Shown piece after piece: positions 39,788 to 49,638 of a stretch of DNA of 64,000 nucleotides. The stretch is from the NCBI RefSeq assembly GCF_016406085.1, contig NZ_JAEHFJ010000001.1, positions 248,001-312,000 on the forward strand, given 5' to 3'. The position numbers were made by a program, and so were the translations under genes. The number at the start of each line of letters is the position of its first letter. The first letter of the stretch is position 1. The stretch comes from Aureibaculum flavum (GTDB lineage Bacteria; Bacteroidota; Bacteroidia; Flavobacteriales; Flavobacteriaceae). Under the pieces are notes generated by a model, which had not been told where the DNA came from, did no database searches, and saw nothing but the letters and a program-made list of their open reading frames with translations.

Positions 39788-42039
39788 TAGTTTTTTGGCC
39801 AGTTTTTATTAGGTTCAGCACTCATTTCCAATTCCAATATTCCACCAGCCACCAATTCTTTGTGCGTTATGTAGGTCCTGGTTAATTCCTTATCATTTAA
39901 TTTGGCAGACTTTATATAAAAATTTTTATCTGAATTATTTACTGCGACAATTTTGAATTCCGTATTATTTGAAGTTTTTATAATAGCTTCATCAAAAACA
40001 GGGCTACCAATTTCGTATTGCCCAGAAGCTGGATTCATTGGATAGATACCTAAGGAACTCATTACATACCAAGCTGACATTTGTCCAGCATCTTCGTTTC
40101 CACTTAACCCATTAGGCAATGTACTGTATTGTGTATCTAAAATTTTGCGAACCCAATATTGCGTTCGCCATGGCTGTTTTGCCTTATTAAACATATAAGC
40201 AATATGATGACTCGGTTCATTACCATGAGCATATTGTCCAATTAAACCTGTAATATCTGCTGAAACATTATGACCAACCAACTCAGAACTTTCTACAAAC
40301 AATTGGTCTGTCATCTTGACAAAAGCTTCATTACCTCCATGTAATTCAATTAAACCTTCAGCATCGTGCATTACATTCCAACTATGTTGCCATGCATTAC
40401 CTTCTGTGTAATCCGTATCCTCTATATGGTTAGACATTTTTGGATCAAAAGGTTCGTGAAAATCGACTTCGTTAGAAGACTTTCCTCTTAAAAAACCAGA
40501 TTTACTATCATAGAAATTCTTATAGGCTTTTGAGCGATTTAAAAAATAATTATAATCATCTTTTTTACCTAAATCCTTTGCTATTTGAGCAATACAGAAA
40601 TCATTATACGCGTAATTCAAAGAAATTGAAACTGATTGATCTAATTTATCAAATGGTATATATCCATACTTTTTATAATAATTTAAACCATTGGCATCAC
40701 TCATCATCGTTTTCTTCATCGCTTCATAAGCCTTTTCTATATCATAATCTCTTATCCCTTTTAAATAGGCATCTGAAATTACCGAAATGGAATGATAACC
40801 TGGCATAGTACCTGTTTCATTACCAGATAACACCCAAACTGGTAAGGCTCCATTCACATCATAATAGGTTAACATTGATTGGATCATATCATTTAATGTC
40901 TTCGTATCAATAATAGATAACAAAGGGGTCTCTGCTCTAAACACATCCCACAAAGACAATGTTGAATATGCTTTGTAATTCGAAGCTTTTGCAATACTAT
41001 CATTTTGTAATCGAAAATCACCATTAACATCACTGTATAAAACTGGAGCAACCTGAGTGTGATATAAGGCACTATAAAAAATAGTTTTTAAACTATCTCT
41101 ATCCGTTTTTACTTGAACTTTTGATAAAGCATTGTTCCATATTTCTTCAATTTGCACTTTTGCTTTATCAAAAGCAACATTACTACCTTTTTTCTCAAGA
41201 TTTTCTAAGGCATTAGTTAAACTAACCGATGATAAGGCTATTTTTATTTCAACTTCATTTATAGCTTTATCGAAAAAGAATTGACCACCTGTTTTAATAC
41301 CCTTAGAAGAATTTACATCTGATAAAATGACTCCATCCTCTACAAATTTTGAAGCCTTAATTGGCTCAGAAGTTTCTATCACAAAAAACACCTTTTGGTT
41401 TTTTGCCCACCCTGTACTGAATCTTGTTCCTGTAATTCTATTATCGCCGACTAATGCAACACTACTTGATGTTGGTTTGTCCCAATTAATAGCAAAACCT
41501 AAATCTATAATAAATGATGGTGCTTTATTATTTTCAAAGGTATACTTATGAAATGCAACATAGTCATTGGCCGTTAATTCTACTTTTATTTTCGGATCAT
41601 TTAACCTTACACTATAATAACCTGGCGATGCCATTTCATTACCATGCGAAAAACTACTTTTATAAGGTAAGCTATCCTTTTTCTTACCAAACATAGTAAG
41701 ATCAACTTCTTTATTTGTAGGCATTAACAAAACATCTACTAAATCTCCTATACCCGTTCCACTTAAATGTAACTGGCTAAACCCAGAAATTATCGTATCC
41801 GTAATATGATAACCAGAACACCAATCCCAACCTTGAGTACCATTATCGGGACTTGGTTGTACCATTCCAAAAGGTGCAGTAGCCCCGGGATATGTATGAC
41901 CATGACCTCCAGTGCCAATAAATGGATTAACGTAAGAGGTTAACTGTTCTTCTTTTGATTTTTTTAAATCTTTTTCTTTTTTACATGAGAAAAAAGAAAA
42001 AAACAACAAGAATAAAATTATAATTTTAAAATGTTTCAT
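39787..42039 (-). CDS. GH92 family alpha-mannosidase, lipoprotein
   Basis: 750 residues, lipobox LLFFSFFSCKKE. Motifs SYVNPFIGTGGHGHTYPGAT, APFGMVQPSPDNG, YAHGNEPSHH (about 608), SGNEDAGQMSAWYVMSSLG (about 650). The GNEPSHH motif is shared with the GH92 at 33481 and differs from that at 6302. First gene of the glycan operon, opposite to LytS, so expression should depend on the intergenic region at 42040-42182. Confidence 0.94.
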   Translation of the reverse strand: MKHFKIIILFLLFFSFFSCKKEKDLKKSKEEQLTSYVNPFIGTGGHGHTYPGATAPFGMVQPSPDNGTQGWDWCSGYHITDTIISGFSQLHLSGTGIGDLVDVLLMPTNKEVDLTMFGKKKDSLPYKSSFSHGNEMASPGYYSVRLNDPKIKVELTANDYVAFHKYTFENNKAPSFIIDLGFAINWDKPTSSSVALVGDNRITGTRFSTGWAKNQKVFFVIETSEPIKASKFVEDGVILSDVNSSKGIKTGGQFFFDKAINEVEIKIALSSVSLTNALENLEKKGSNVAFDKAKVQIEEIWNNALSKVQVKTDRDSLKTIFYSALYHTQVAPVLYSDVNGDFRLQNDSIAKASNYKAYSTLSLWDVFRAETPLLSIIDTKTLNDMIQSMLTYYDVNGALPVWVLSGNETGTMPGYHSISVISDAYLKGIRDYDIEKAYEAMKKTMMSDANGLNYYKKYGYIPFDKLDQSVSISLNYAYNDFCIAQIAKDLGKKDDYNYFLNRSKAYKNFYDSKSGFLRGKSSNEVDFHEPFDPKMSNHIEDTDYTEGNAWQHSWNVMHDAEGLIELHGGNEAFVKMTDQLFVESSELVGHNVSADITGLIGQYAHGNEPSHHIAYMFNKAKQPWRTQYWVRKILDTQYSTLPNGLSGNEDAGQMSAWYVMSSLGIYPMNPASGQYEIGSPVFDEAIIKTSNNTEFKIVAVNNSDKNFYIKSAKLNDKELTRTYITHKELVAGGILELEMSAEPNKNWPKN

Positions 42040-42182
42040 TGGTATTTTAACTATATTTATCTTTTAATAAGATAGATTATTTATAAAGTATAAATATGTG
42101 TGAATTTTACAGTATAAAAAATAATATTAGACGGATAACACTGTAAACAAGATAAACATCAAAAATCAATAAAATAATACAT
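42040..42182. promoter_or_regulatory. Divergent control region with paired LytTR-like half-sites
   Basis: Between GH92 (minus) and LytS (plus). TTTACAGT at 42106-42113 and its exact reverse ACTGTAAA at 42140-42147 lie 34 bp centre to centre. TACAGT resembles the core bound by LytTR regulators such as AgrA. A second palindrome TATTTATA-aag-TATAAATA lies at 42078-42096. TACATTTG (42178-42185) resembles a -7 box but has no TTG 17-23 nt upstream and overlaps the LytS start codon. Control by the neighbouring LytTR regulator is inferred. Confidence 0.5.
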
Positions 42183-43253
42183 TTGTTCAACTTAAACAGC
42201 AACTCAAAACTTTACTATTACACAAAAATTACTTGGAAATATCACCTTATTTTTTGGCTTATATATTTTACAATAAACACATTACGTTGGGGTAGTTATT
42301 ATGGCGATTATCTTTATTCTTTGCGTTCAAACTTATTAGGCTTTCCAATTCATTTAACATTGAGTTATTTAAATGTTTACGTTTTAATGCCATTTTTGGT
42401 ATTTCGAAAAAAATATTTAATTTATATAATTGTCCTTTTGTCTGCCATATTTGTTATGGTTTCAATAAAATTCAACCTCACCTATTATTTATTAAACACG
42501 AATGTTTGGCCTGAAGGACCCGAAGTAACTAGCACGTTAACTGTCGATTATGTTGTTGACATGATGATTGGTGAATTGTATGTAATTACATTTGTTACCG
42601 CTATTAAAATCACTGCAGATTGGTTAAAAGAACACAAAAGGCTTACCGATTTAGAAAAGCTACAAATGGAAACAGAATTATTGTTCTTAAAAACGCAAGT
42701 ATCTCCACACTTCTTTTTTAACACCTTAAATAATATTTATTCTTTATCAATAGAAAAATCTGATAAAACTCCAAAAATCATTTTAAAGCTATCTGAATTA
42801 ATGCGTTACCTGCTTTATGAAACAAAACGCAAGAGACAAAGCTTGTCTAAAGAAATAATTTGTCTCCAGAATTATTTAGAATTAGAAAAAATTAGACATG
42901 GGGAAGATTTAGTAGTGAATATGGATATTAGTGGAGATATTTCAGGTAAAAGGATTGCTCCCATTCTATTGCTTTCATTTGTAGAAAATGCTTTTAAACA
43001 TGGTGCTAATAAAAACATCGGTAAAGTTAATATCAATATTGATTTTAATATTAAAGAAGATTTCCTTTACTTTACCATTACAAATCCAACCCCAGCAGAT
43101 TCTGAATACGAACAACGATTAAACACCACTGGAGGCATCGGATTAAAAAATGTTAAAAAAAGATTGGCTTTAGGTTATAAAAAAGATCAATACGATTTAA
43201 ATATTGAAAATGGTCAAAATTTATTTACAGTAAAATTAAAAATAAAAGTATAA
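42183..43253 (+). CDS. LytS-type sensor histidine kinase
   Basis: 356 residues. Four membrane helices (YHLIFWLIYFTINTLRWG, LGFPIHLTLSYLNVYVLMPF, YIIVLLSAIFVMVS, MIGELYVITFVTAIKI) then a His_kinase domain (PF06580 type) with LKTQVSPHFFFNTLNNI (phosphoacceptor His176) and a HATPase region (VENAFKHGANKNIG, GGIGLKNVKKRL). The only in-frame start near the N-terminus is TTG at 42183, followed by no ATG for about 70 codons. The exact start is uncertain. The stop overlaps the regulator ATG by one base. Confidence 0.92.
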   Translation: MFNLNSNSKLYYYTKITWKYHLIFWLIYFTINTLRWGSYYGDYLYSLRSNLLGFPIHLTLSYLNVYVLMPFLVFRKKYLIYIIVLLSAIFVMVSIKFNLTYYLLNTNVWPEGPEVTSTLTVDYVVDMMIGELYVITFVTAIKITADWLKEHKRLTDLEKLQMETELLFLKTQVSPHFFFNTLNNIYSLSIEKSDKTPKIILKLSELMRYLLYETKRKRQSLSKEIICLQNYLELEKIRHGEDLVVNMDISGDISGKRIAPILLLSFVENAFKHGANKNIGKVNINIDFNIKEDFLYFTITNPTPADSEYEQRLNTTGGIGLKNVKKRLALGYKKDQYDLNIENGQNLFTVKLKIKV

Positions 43254-43954
43254 TGAATGTTAAATGTTTAATTATTGACGATGAACCTTTAGCGGTAAAT
43301 GTCATTAAGAATTATTTATTACAAGTTAATGATGTAACATTAGTTAATACTTTTAACAATGCCGTTGATGCATTAAACTTTTTGAAAAACAATAAAGTAG
43401 ATCTAATTTTTTTAGATATCAACATGCCATTATTAGATGGTTTAAGTTTTATAAAAAGTTTAGATAAAAAACCTGAAATAATCATAACGAGTGCTTATGA
43501 AGAATATGCTGTTGAGTCGTTCGAGTTAGATGTTTTAGATTATTTAGTTAAACCTATTTCATTTCCAAGATTCTTAAAGGCAATGAACAAAGTTTATAAA
43601 ATATTTAGTGATAAAAATTCAAATAATTTAATTCAAGAAAGACCCTATATTTTTATAAAAATAGATAAAAAGAAATTGAAAAAAATATATTTAGATGAAC
43701 TTTTAATAATTGAAAGTCTTAAAGATTATTTAAAAATCACAACTGAAACGAATCGATATATTATACATCAAACTTTGAGTAGCTTTACCGATCAACTACC
43801 CTCCGACAATTTTATTAGAATACACAGATCCTACACCATAGCAATAGACAAGGTTGATACTGTTGAAGGTAACAGCATTGAAATTGCCGGCATAAGATAC
43901 ACGATTGGTCGTACTTATATAGACGACGTTAAAAATAAAATTTTAAATATCTAA
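43253..43954 (+). CDS. LytTR-family response regulator
   Basis: 233 residues. Receiver domain with DDEP (9-12), phosphoacceptor Asp55 in LIFLDINMP, and TSAYEEYAVESFELDVLDYL; LytTR DNA-binding domain about 125-233 (LDELLIIESLKDYLKI, FIRIHRSYTIAIDKV). Translationally coupled to the sensor (TAATG). It is the likely regulator of the divergent glycan operon. Its TAA stop directly abuts the stop of nagB on the other strand, so the transcripts overlap tail to tail. Confidence 0.95.
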   Translation: MNVKCLIIDDEPLAVNVIKNYLLQVNDVTLVNTFNNAVDALNFLKNNKVDLIFLDINMPLLDGLSFIKSLDKKPEIIITSAYEEYAVESFELDVLDYLVKPISFPRFLKAMNKVYKIFSDKNSNNLIQERPYIFIKIDKKKLKKIYLDELLIIESLKDYLKITTETNRYIIHQTLSSFTDQLPSDNFIRIHRSYTIAIDKVDTVEGNSIEIAGIRYTIGRTYIDDVKNKILNI

Positions 43955-45865
43955 TTAAAATATATAACGTTTAAAAGCTTCAATTGCGGCATAATCCGCT
44001 AATCCGAGATTATTATATTTTTGAGCTGTCAATTTATTTCTATCTTCTACTCGCACCCAAAATTCTCTTGAATCATCTCCTTGAAACATCGCACCATCTT
44101 TTTGAGATTGATGATAAAAAATTGCAGTCCTTTTTTTCAATACTTGATCAGGACTCATAGGCACTGCCATTTCAATTTCATGCGTTTCCCATTCATGCCA
44201 TGCTCCTCTATACAACCAAACCCAACAATCATCCATAAATTTCTGAGACTTCAGCTCATCTATTGACATAAAAAGTGCATCTAAACATACTTTATGTGTT
44301 CCGTGAGGATCGGCTAAATCCCCCGCCGCATATATTTGATGTGGCTTTATCTCCTCAATTAAAGAACTTATTATTTGAACATCTACAGTGGAGAGCTTAC
44401 TTTTTTTAACGGTACCTGTTTCATAAAAAGGCAAATCTAAAAAATGAACATTCTCATCAGCAACACCAAGGTATCTTGTCGCTGCAATTGATTCACTTCT
44501 TCGTATCATTCCTTTTAACTTTCTAACCTGTAAAGTGTCAATACTATTTTTTTCTTTTGAATTTATACTTGTAATAATAGTTTCGACATCCTTAGTAGAT
44601 TTAGACATATATTTACAAACTTCGGCGAACTTTAAAGCTTCCGTATCTGCTACGGCAAAATTACCTGAAGTTTGATAAGCTACATGTACTTCATGTCCCT
44701 GCTCCACAAGTCGATCAAACGTACCTCCCATTGAAATAACATCATCATCAGGGTGAGGACTAAAAATAATAATCCTTTTTTTAGGTGGATTTGCTCTTTC
44801 AGGTCTATTGGTGTCATCAGCATTCGGCTTACCCCCAGGCCATCCTGTAATTCCATGTTGCAAAACATTAAACATTTTTATATTTAAATCATAAGCAGTG
44901 CCTTCTTCAACTAATAAATTTGACATACCATTATCATTATAATCCTTATCCGTCAGTTTTAAAATGGATTTACCTAACAACTCACTAAGCCAAACCACAG
45001 CTTTTCTTTTAAGATGTTTGTTCCAAATTAAAGCCGTTACTAACCATGGAGTTTTAACTCTAGTTAATTCTGAAGAAGCCTCATCATCCAATATGAAAGT
45101 CACATTATTGTGTGACTGCAAATACGTTGCCGGAATTTGAGATGAAATTTCTCCTTCAATTGCTGTTTTAACAACACCAGCCTTATTAATACCCCAAGCC
45201 AATAAAACTATTCTTTTAGCTTTTCTAATAGTCGCGATACCCATTGTAATTGCTTTTCTAGGTACTTTATCAATACCTAAGAACGATGGTGCAGCATCAG
45301 CTCGTGTCACATAATCTAGTGTAATAGTTCGTGTCCCTGAATTATAATGCGAACCAGGTTCATTAAAACCAACATGTCCCGTTCTACCTATACCCAATAA
45401 TTGAAAATCTAAACCACCTGCCTCATCAATCTTTTTATCATAGGACATACAGTATTTGTAAATATCCTTTTCTATTGTTCCATCAGGTATATATATATTT
45501 TCTGGAAGAATATCAATATGATCAAAGAGGTGATCATGCATAAAGTAATAATAACTTTGTATATTTTCTTTTTCCATTGGATAATACTCATCCAGATTAA
45601 AAGTAATTACATTTTTAAAACTTAAACCCTCTTCTTTATGCATTCGAACTAATTCGTCATAAACTTTTACAGGAGAAGAACCCGTTGCTAAACCTAAGAC
45701 ACATTTCTTATTTTGCGACTGTTTGCTTCTTATTAAAACGGCTATTTCATTTGCCACTAAAATTGATGCATCGTTAGAACTTTCGAAAATTACATTATGA
45801 ATTTTTTCAAATCGTGTTTCTTCAAATTTTCCTGCTGCTTGGTGAAGGATTGATTGTTTTGACAT
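43955..45865 (-). CDS. nagB: NagB-like glucosamine-6-phosphate deaminase fused to a PIG-L/LmbE deacetylase domain
   Basis: 636 residues. N-terminal NagB domain: GLATGSSPVKVYDELV, FNLDEYYPM, LGIGRTGHVGFNEPG (catalytic His in GHVGFNEPG). C-terminal PIG-L/LmbE domain: IIFSPHPDDDVISMGG, ADPHGTHKVCLDALF. The first converts GlcN-6-P to fructose-6-P and ammonia; the second may deacetylate or be vestigial as in related Bacteroidota proteins. No signal peptide, cytoplasmic. It would feed GlcNAc released by GH20 into glycolysis. Confidence 0.93.
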   Translation of the reverse strand: MSKQSILHQAAGKFEETRFEKIHNVIFESSNDASILVANEIAVLIRSKQSQNKKCVLGLATGSSPVKVYDELVRMHKEEGLSFKNVITFNLDEYYPMEKENIQSYYYFMHDHLFDHIDILPENIYIPDGTIEKDIYKYCMSYDKKIDEAGGLDFQLLGIGRTGHVGFNEPGSHYNSGTRTITLDYVTRADAAPSFLGIDKVPRKAITMGIATIRKAKRIVLLAWGINKAGVVKTAIEGEISSQIPATYLQSHNNVTFILDDEASSELTRVKTPWLVTALIWNKHLKRKAVVWLSELLGKSILKLTDKDYNDNGMSNLLVEEGTAYDLNIKMFNVLQHGITGWPGGKPNADDTNRPERANPPKKRIIIFSPHPDDDVISMGGTFDRLVEQGHEVHVAYQTSGNFAVADTEALKFAEVCKYMSKSTKDVETIITSINSKEKNSIDTLQVRKLKGMIRRSESIAATRYLGVADENVHFLDLPFYETGTVKKSKLSTVDVQIISSLIEEIKPHQIYAAGDLADPHGTHKVCLDALFMSIDELKSQKFMDDCWVWLYRGAWHEWETHEIEMAVPMSPDQVLKKRTAIFYHQSQKDGAMFQGDDSREFWVRVEDRNKLTAQKYNNLGLADYAAIEAFKRYIF

Positions 45866-46340
45866 TTGGTGGTTTATTATAATTAATCGATAAATTTAAA
45901 AATATTATATTAATTCAACATTAAAATTCGACCAACTACATACTACGATAGATTAATTCAATAAATAGTGATACAATAATAAATTTATAAAACTTAAAAC
46001 AATTTCAATTACTATTTAAACTTTGAAACGATTGGAAAAGCGTTTTAAACTATTAAGAAAAAAATATAAAAATTATTACATCTATAATCGATTTTTTTCA
46101 GCCACCTAAATATGGTAACATGATTTACAAAAAATATTTAAAAAAGGCTTATGTTTGCCATGTGGTTCTAACTTAAAATATTATGATCTAGAACATATAA
46201 AAACTGTAATTAATAATTGTTTAGTCATTTAAGGTGCTCATAATTAATATATTTAACACATAATAATATGTTAATAACTAACGTTAATAAATTGTAAAAA
46301 AAAATAAAAATAACTCTTACTTTTGCAAAAATTCTCAATA
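45866..46340. promoter_or_regulatory. Intergenic region before wza-like gene, with promoter
   Basis: 475 nt between nagB (minus) and wza-like (plus). TTG (46292-46294), a 23-nt spacer and TACTTTTG (46318-46325) form a good flavobacterial promoter 15 nt before the ATG, giving a very short leader. Just upstream lies a near-palindrome TTAACACAT-aata-ATATGTTAA (46253-46274; one mismatch), and GTTAATAA repeats twice at 46270-46290, a possible operator. The remainder has no ORF or RNA gene that I see. Confidence 0.6.
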
Positions 46341-47138
46341 ATGAAGAAAAAGATAAAATTACCATTTCTAAAAAAAAGTTTTTTAATTATTGGCTTAGCC
46401 ATATTAACTTATTCTTGCGGAAGCAGACAAGACATCGTTTACTTTCAAGATGTTGATTTAGCTGCAATTAGCAAACCTATCGAAAATTACAGTCCTATTA
46501 TAAAACCTGATGATGCCTTAACAATTACGGTTTCATCATTAGATGTTCAAGGGGTTAGACCTTTTAATTTATCTTCTGTTACATATAATGATAATGAGGG
46601 TGGTATGGGTAGATCTGTTTTACAAAGTTACTTAGTAGATTCTAATGGGAATATAGATTTTCCAGTATTAGGAACCTTAAAACTGGCTGGATTAAATAGA
46701 ATTCAAGCTACAGCGATGATCAAAGATATGCTAAAAGAGTATTTAACAGATGCCATTGTGATTATTAGAAATGTGAATTTTAAAGTTTCCGTTTTAGGTG
46801 AAGTGAGAAATCCCGGCGTCTATACCATTCAAAATGATAGAATAACCATATTGGAAGCATTGGCAATGGCTGGAGACTTAAATATACAAGCTGAAAGACA
46901 TAATGTCTTAGTGGTAAGAGAAGAAGGTAATAAAAAAACATACAATCGCATCAACTTGACTTCAGAAGAAATCTTTAATTCCCCTATGTATTATTTAACT
47001 CAAAATGACGTTATTTATGTTACACCTAACAACTCTGTAGTAAGAGGGTCAACAATTGGACGAAGTACAGGAACGACATTAACTGCTATTTCTATTTTAT
47101 TAACTGCGGCTGCAATTGTTGTTAGTATAACTAAATAA
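46341..47138 (+). CDS. Polysaccharide export outer-membrane protein, Wza-like
   Basis: 265 residues from the ATG at 46341 (the frame begins with TTG at 46323). Lipoprotein signal ending LTYSCGS. Poly_export domain (PDDALTITVSSLDVQGVRPF, GNIDFPVLGTLKLAGLNRIQ) and an SLBB-like part (KVSVLGEVRNPGVYTIQNDR, ILEALAMAGDLNIQAE). A C-terminal helix TLTAISILLTAAAIVVSITK would anchor it. Exports polysaccharide through the outer membrane with the downstream Wzc-like protein. 19-nt gap to it. Confidence 0.94.
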   Translation: MKKKIKLPFLKKSFLIIGLAILTYSCGSRQDIVYFQDVDLAAISKPIENYSPIIKPDDALTITVSSLDVQGVRPFNLSSVTYNDNEGGMGRSVLQSYLVDSNGNIDFPVLGTLKLAGLNRIQATAMIKDMLKEYLTDAIVIIRNVNFKVSVLGEVRNPGVYTIQNDRITILEALAMAGDLNIQAERHNVLVVREEGNKKTYNRINLTSEEIFNSPMYYLTQNDVIYVTPNNSVVRGSTIGRSTGTTLTAISILLTAAAIVVSITK

Positions 47139-47157
47139 TTATTTAATTTTTTTATAA

Positions 47158-49584
47158 ATGGAATTTGAAAAAGGAAGAGGTATCGAAAAAGATGACGGAA
47201 ATGAAAACAGCCTAGATCTCAGAGAACAAGTTGAAAAGTATTTAAGAAATTGGAAATGGTTTGCGATAGCAATTTTAATCTCATTCCTTTATACTTTATA
47301 CACTCTAAATTTTAAAAGATCGAGTTACGAGGCGGTATCTACTATTAAGATAAAAAATGAAAAGAATGGTGATAAATCTGCATTATCAGCTTTTCAAGAT
47401 ATGGGGATAATGAGTAACTCTAATGATAATATCGATGATGAAATTGAAGTTCTAAAATCCAAAACATTAATTTCCGAAGTAATAACAACACTTAAATTAA
47501 ATATTCAATTTTTTACGAAGAAAAATGGGTTAAGTGAATTTTTAGATAGTAACATTGGTTTTAACACAGAATTTTACGAAGTAGAAAACTATGAAAACCC
47601 TCCGATTGATTTAAATTTTTTTATTAGTGATACCGCTTTGTATAAAACGAGTGCTCAGTTTATAATAAAAATAAATTCTGAGAATCAATACACTTTTACT
47701 ACAACAGATGAATCTATAGTAAAAACACAATCGTTTGGTGAAAAAATAACGACTAATTTTGGTGATTTAATTATACTTCCAAATGTAGACTTTAAAGAAA
47801 ATAATCTTATTGGGGAAAATATATTTGTAAGTATAACTCCTGTTGCTAACATGACTAACGCTTATCTAGATGGATTAGCTATTGAGCCAAAAGCGGAGTT
47901 CTCAAATGTTTTAAGTTTATCAGTGACGGATAGTCATAAAAAGAAAGCGGAAAATTTTTTAGATGAATTAGTGCATAGATATAATTTAAGAGCAATACGT
48001 TTAAAAGAAGAATTATCACAAAACACTTCTGAATTTGTAAGTGAAAGGTTAAAGAAAATATCAGAAGAGCTAGCTGATGTAGATGAAAATGTTGAAAATG
48101 TCAAGTCTAAGTATGGTGCTTCATCAGTAGCTTCTAGTGCTGGTTTAAACATGCAAGCTGCCAAACAAATAGAGCAAGAAAAAAATCAAACAGCGACACA
48201 ATTAAATCAAATCAAACAAGTAAAAGAAATTGTTGCGACTAAAGGTAAAAATGAAATGATACCTAGTGTAGGTATTGCAGATGCCAATGTAGCAAATAGT
48301 GTGGCCAAGTATAATGAACTTTTAATTGCCAAACAAACGAGATTAAAAGGAGGCTCGACGGAAAAGAACCCTATTGTTGTTGCTTTGGATGATCAACTTA
48401 AGTCTCTAGAAACGACAATTAATAAAGGTTTACAAAATGCAGAAGCTTCTACAAAAATTGCGTATGATGCTTATAGTCAGCAATATAATATCGCACAAGG
48501 TAGAATTTACGGTGCTCCTCAGCAAGAAACCCAAATTAGGGATGTTACTCGTAAACAACAAACGAAAGAAGCTCTTTATTTATATTTACTGCAAAAAAGA
48601 GAAGAAACTGCTATTACATTAGGAGTTGCAGATCCCAATGCTAAAATAATTGACAAAGCAGAAAGTAATCCAAATCGAGTAGCTCCAAAAAAGAAAATGG
48701 CATTTATATTTGCCATTCTTATAGGGTTGTTAATTCCTTTTTCTATTATTTACCTAAGAGACATTTTAGACTCAAAAATACATACTAGAGAAGATATTGA
48801 AAGAGTATTAAATATTCCAATTATTGCCGATATACCGAAGCTAGATGGAAAAAAATCAAGATACTTGATTAAAAAAGAAGACCATTCTGGTGTTGCCGAG
48901 GCATTTAGAATTTTACGAACAAATATTAGTTTTATACTTCCAAAAACAGCAGAAAGTAATGCTGGTAAAGTTATTTTTGTCACTTCATCCATTGCTCATG
49001 AAGGAAAATCTTTAGTGTCTACTAACTTGGCTACAGCTCTTTCACACGCAAATAAGAAAACGATAATTCTTGGGTTAGATATTAGAGCACCTAAGATTGA
49101 ACCTTATTTAGGTGTTAGAAGTAAACAAGGAGTTACTAATTATATTATTAATTCAGATATTAAACCAGCTGACCTTGTTGTATCGGCTCCTGAAAATGAC
49201 TACCTTGATATTATCACATCAGGGGATTTAGCTCCTAATCCTGCTGAATTATTAATGAATGCAAGAATAAAAGAATTATTTGATTTTGCTAAGGAAAATT
49301 ATGAATATGTTATTGTAGATACTGCCGCATTTAGCATGGTAACAGACACCTTATTATTATCCAAATTTGCTGATGCCTTTATATATGTAATCAGGGCAAA
49401 CTTTGTTGATAAGAGAATGTTGAAATATGTTAACTTTTTATATAAAGAGCAAAGATTACCTAATATGGCTCTATTACTTAATGGAGTTGACCAAAAGAAA
49501 ACTTATGGCTATGGCTATGGTTATGGTTATGGTACGGCTTTTGAAAATTCTCAAAAAAAGTGGTGGCAATTTGGAAAATCATAA
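47158..49584 (+). CDS. Wzc-like chain-length/tyrosine-kinase protein
   Basis: 808 residues. Wzz domain between two TM helices (WFAIAILISFLYTLYTL and FIFAILIGLLIPFSIIYL), long coiled region, then a BY-kinase domain. The Walker A position reads SSIAHEGKSLVSTNLA, with a nonstandard Ile-Ala-His in place of the usual Pro-Gly, and Walker A' is IILGLDIRAPKI. The C-terminus holds a Tyr-rich run (YGYGYGYGYG), a plausible autophosphorylation cluster. The pair is followed directly by a strong terminator, so no other polysaccharide genes are linked. Confidence 0.92.
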   Translation: MEFEKGRGIEKDDGNENSLDLREQVEKYLRNWKWFAIAILISFLYTLYTLNFKRSSYEAVSTIKIKNEKNGDKSALSAFQDMGIMSNSNDNIDDEIEVLKSKTLISEVITTLKLNIQFFTKKNGLSEFLDSNIGFNTEFYEVENYENPPIDLNFFISDTALYKTSAQFIIKINSENQYTFTTTDESIVKTQSFGEKITTNFGDLIILPNVDFKENNLIGENIFVSITPVANMTNAYLDGLAIEPKAEFSNVLSLSVTDSHKKKAENFLDELVHRYNLRAIRLKEELSQNTSEFVSERLKKISEELADVDENVENVKSKYGASSVASSAGLNMQAAKQIEQEKNQTATQLNQIKQVKEIVATKGKNEMIPSVGIADANVANSVAKYNELLIAKQTRLKGGSTEKNPIVVALDDQLKSLETTINKGLQNAEASTKIAYDAYSQQYNIAQGRIYGAPQQETQIRDVTRKQQTKEALYLYLLQKREETAITLGVADPNAKIIDKAESNPNRVAPKKKMAFIFAILIGLLIPFSIIYLRDILDSKIHTREDIERVLNIPIIADIPKLDGKKSRYLIKKEDHSGVAEAFRILRTNISFILPKTAESNAGKVIFVTSSIAHEGKSLVSTNLATALSHANKKTIILGLDIRAPKIEPYLGVRSKQGVTNYIINSDIKPADLVVSAPENDYLDIITSGDLAPNPAELLMNARIKELFDFAKENYEYVIVDTAAFSMVTDTLLLSKFADAFIYVIRANFVDKRMLKYVNFLYKEQRLPNMALLLNGVDQKKTYGYGYGYGYGTAFENSQKKWWQFGKS

Positions 49585-49631
49585 CACAAAAAAAAAGGCT
49601 AGAAATTATTTCTAGCCTTTTTTTTTGTGTT
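49583..49631. terminator. Bidirectional terminator, perfect 23-bp inverted repeat
   Basis: Arms 49583-49605 and 49609-49631 pair perfectly (AACAC, nine A, GGCTAGAAA) around TTA. The stem is flanked by A and T runs in both directions, so it can terminate both the wzc-like gene and the converging ppk2 genes. It begins inside the stop codon of the wzc-like gene. Confidence 0.93.
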
Positions 49632-49638
49632 GAAGTAA

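Noticed and set aside
42178-42185. TACATTTG as the LytS promoter
   Set aside because: No TTG lies 17-23 nt upstream and it overlaps the only start codon in frame, so the case stays open and I did not call it.
46323-46340. TTG start for the wza-like gene
   Set aside because: It lies inside a TACTTTTG promoter box, so the ATG at 46341 is used.
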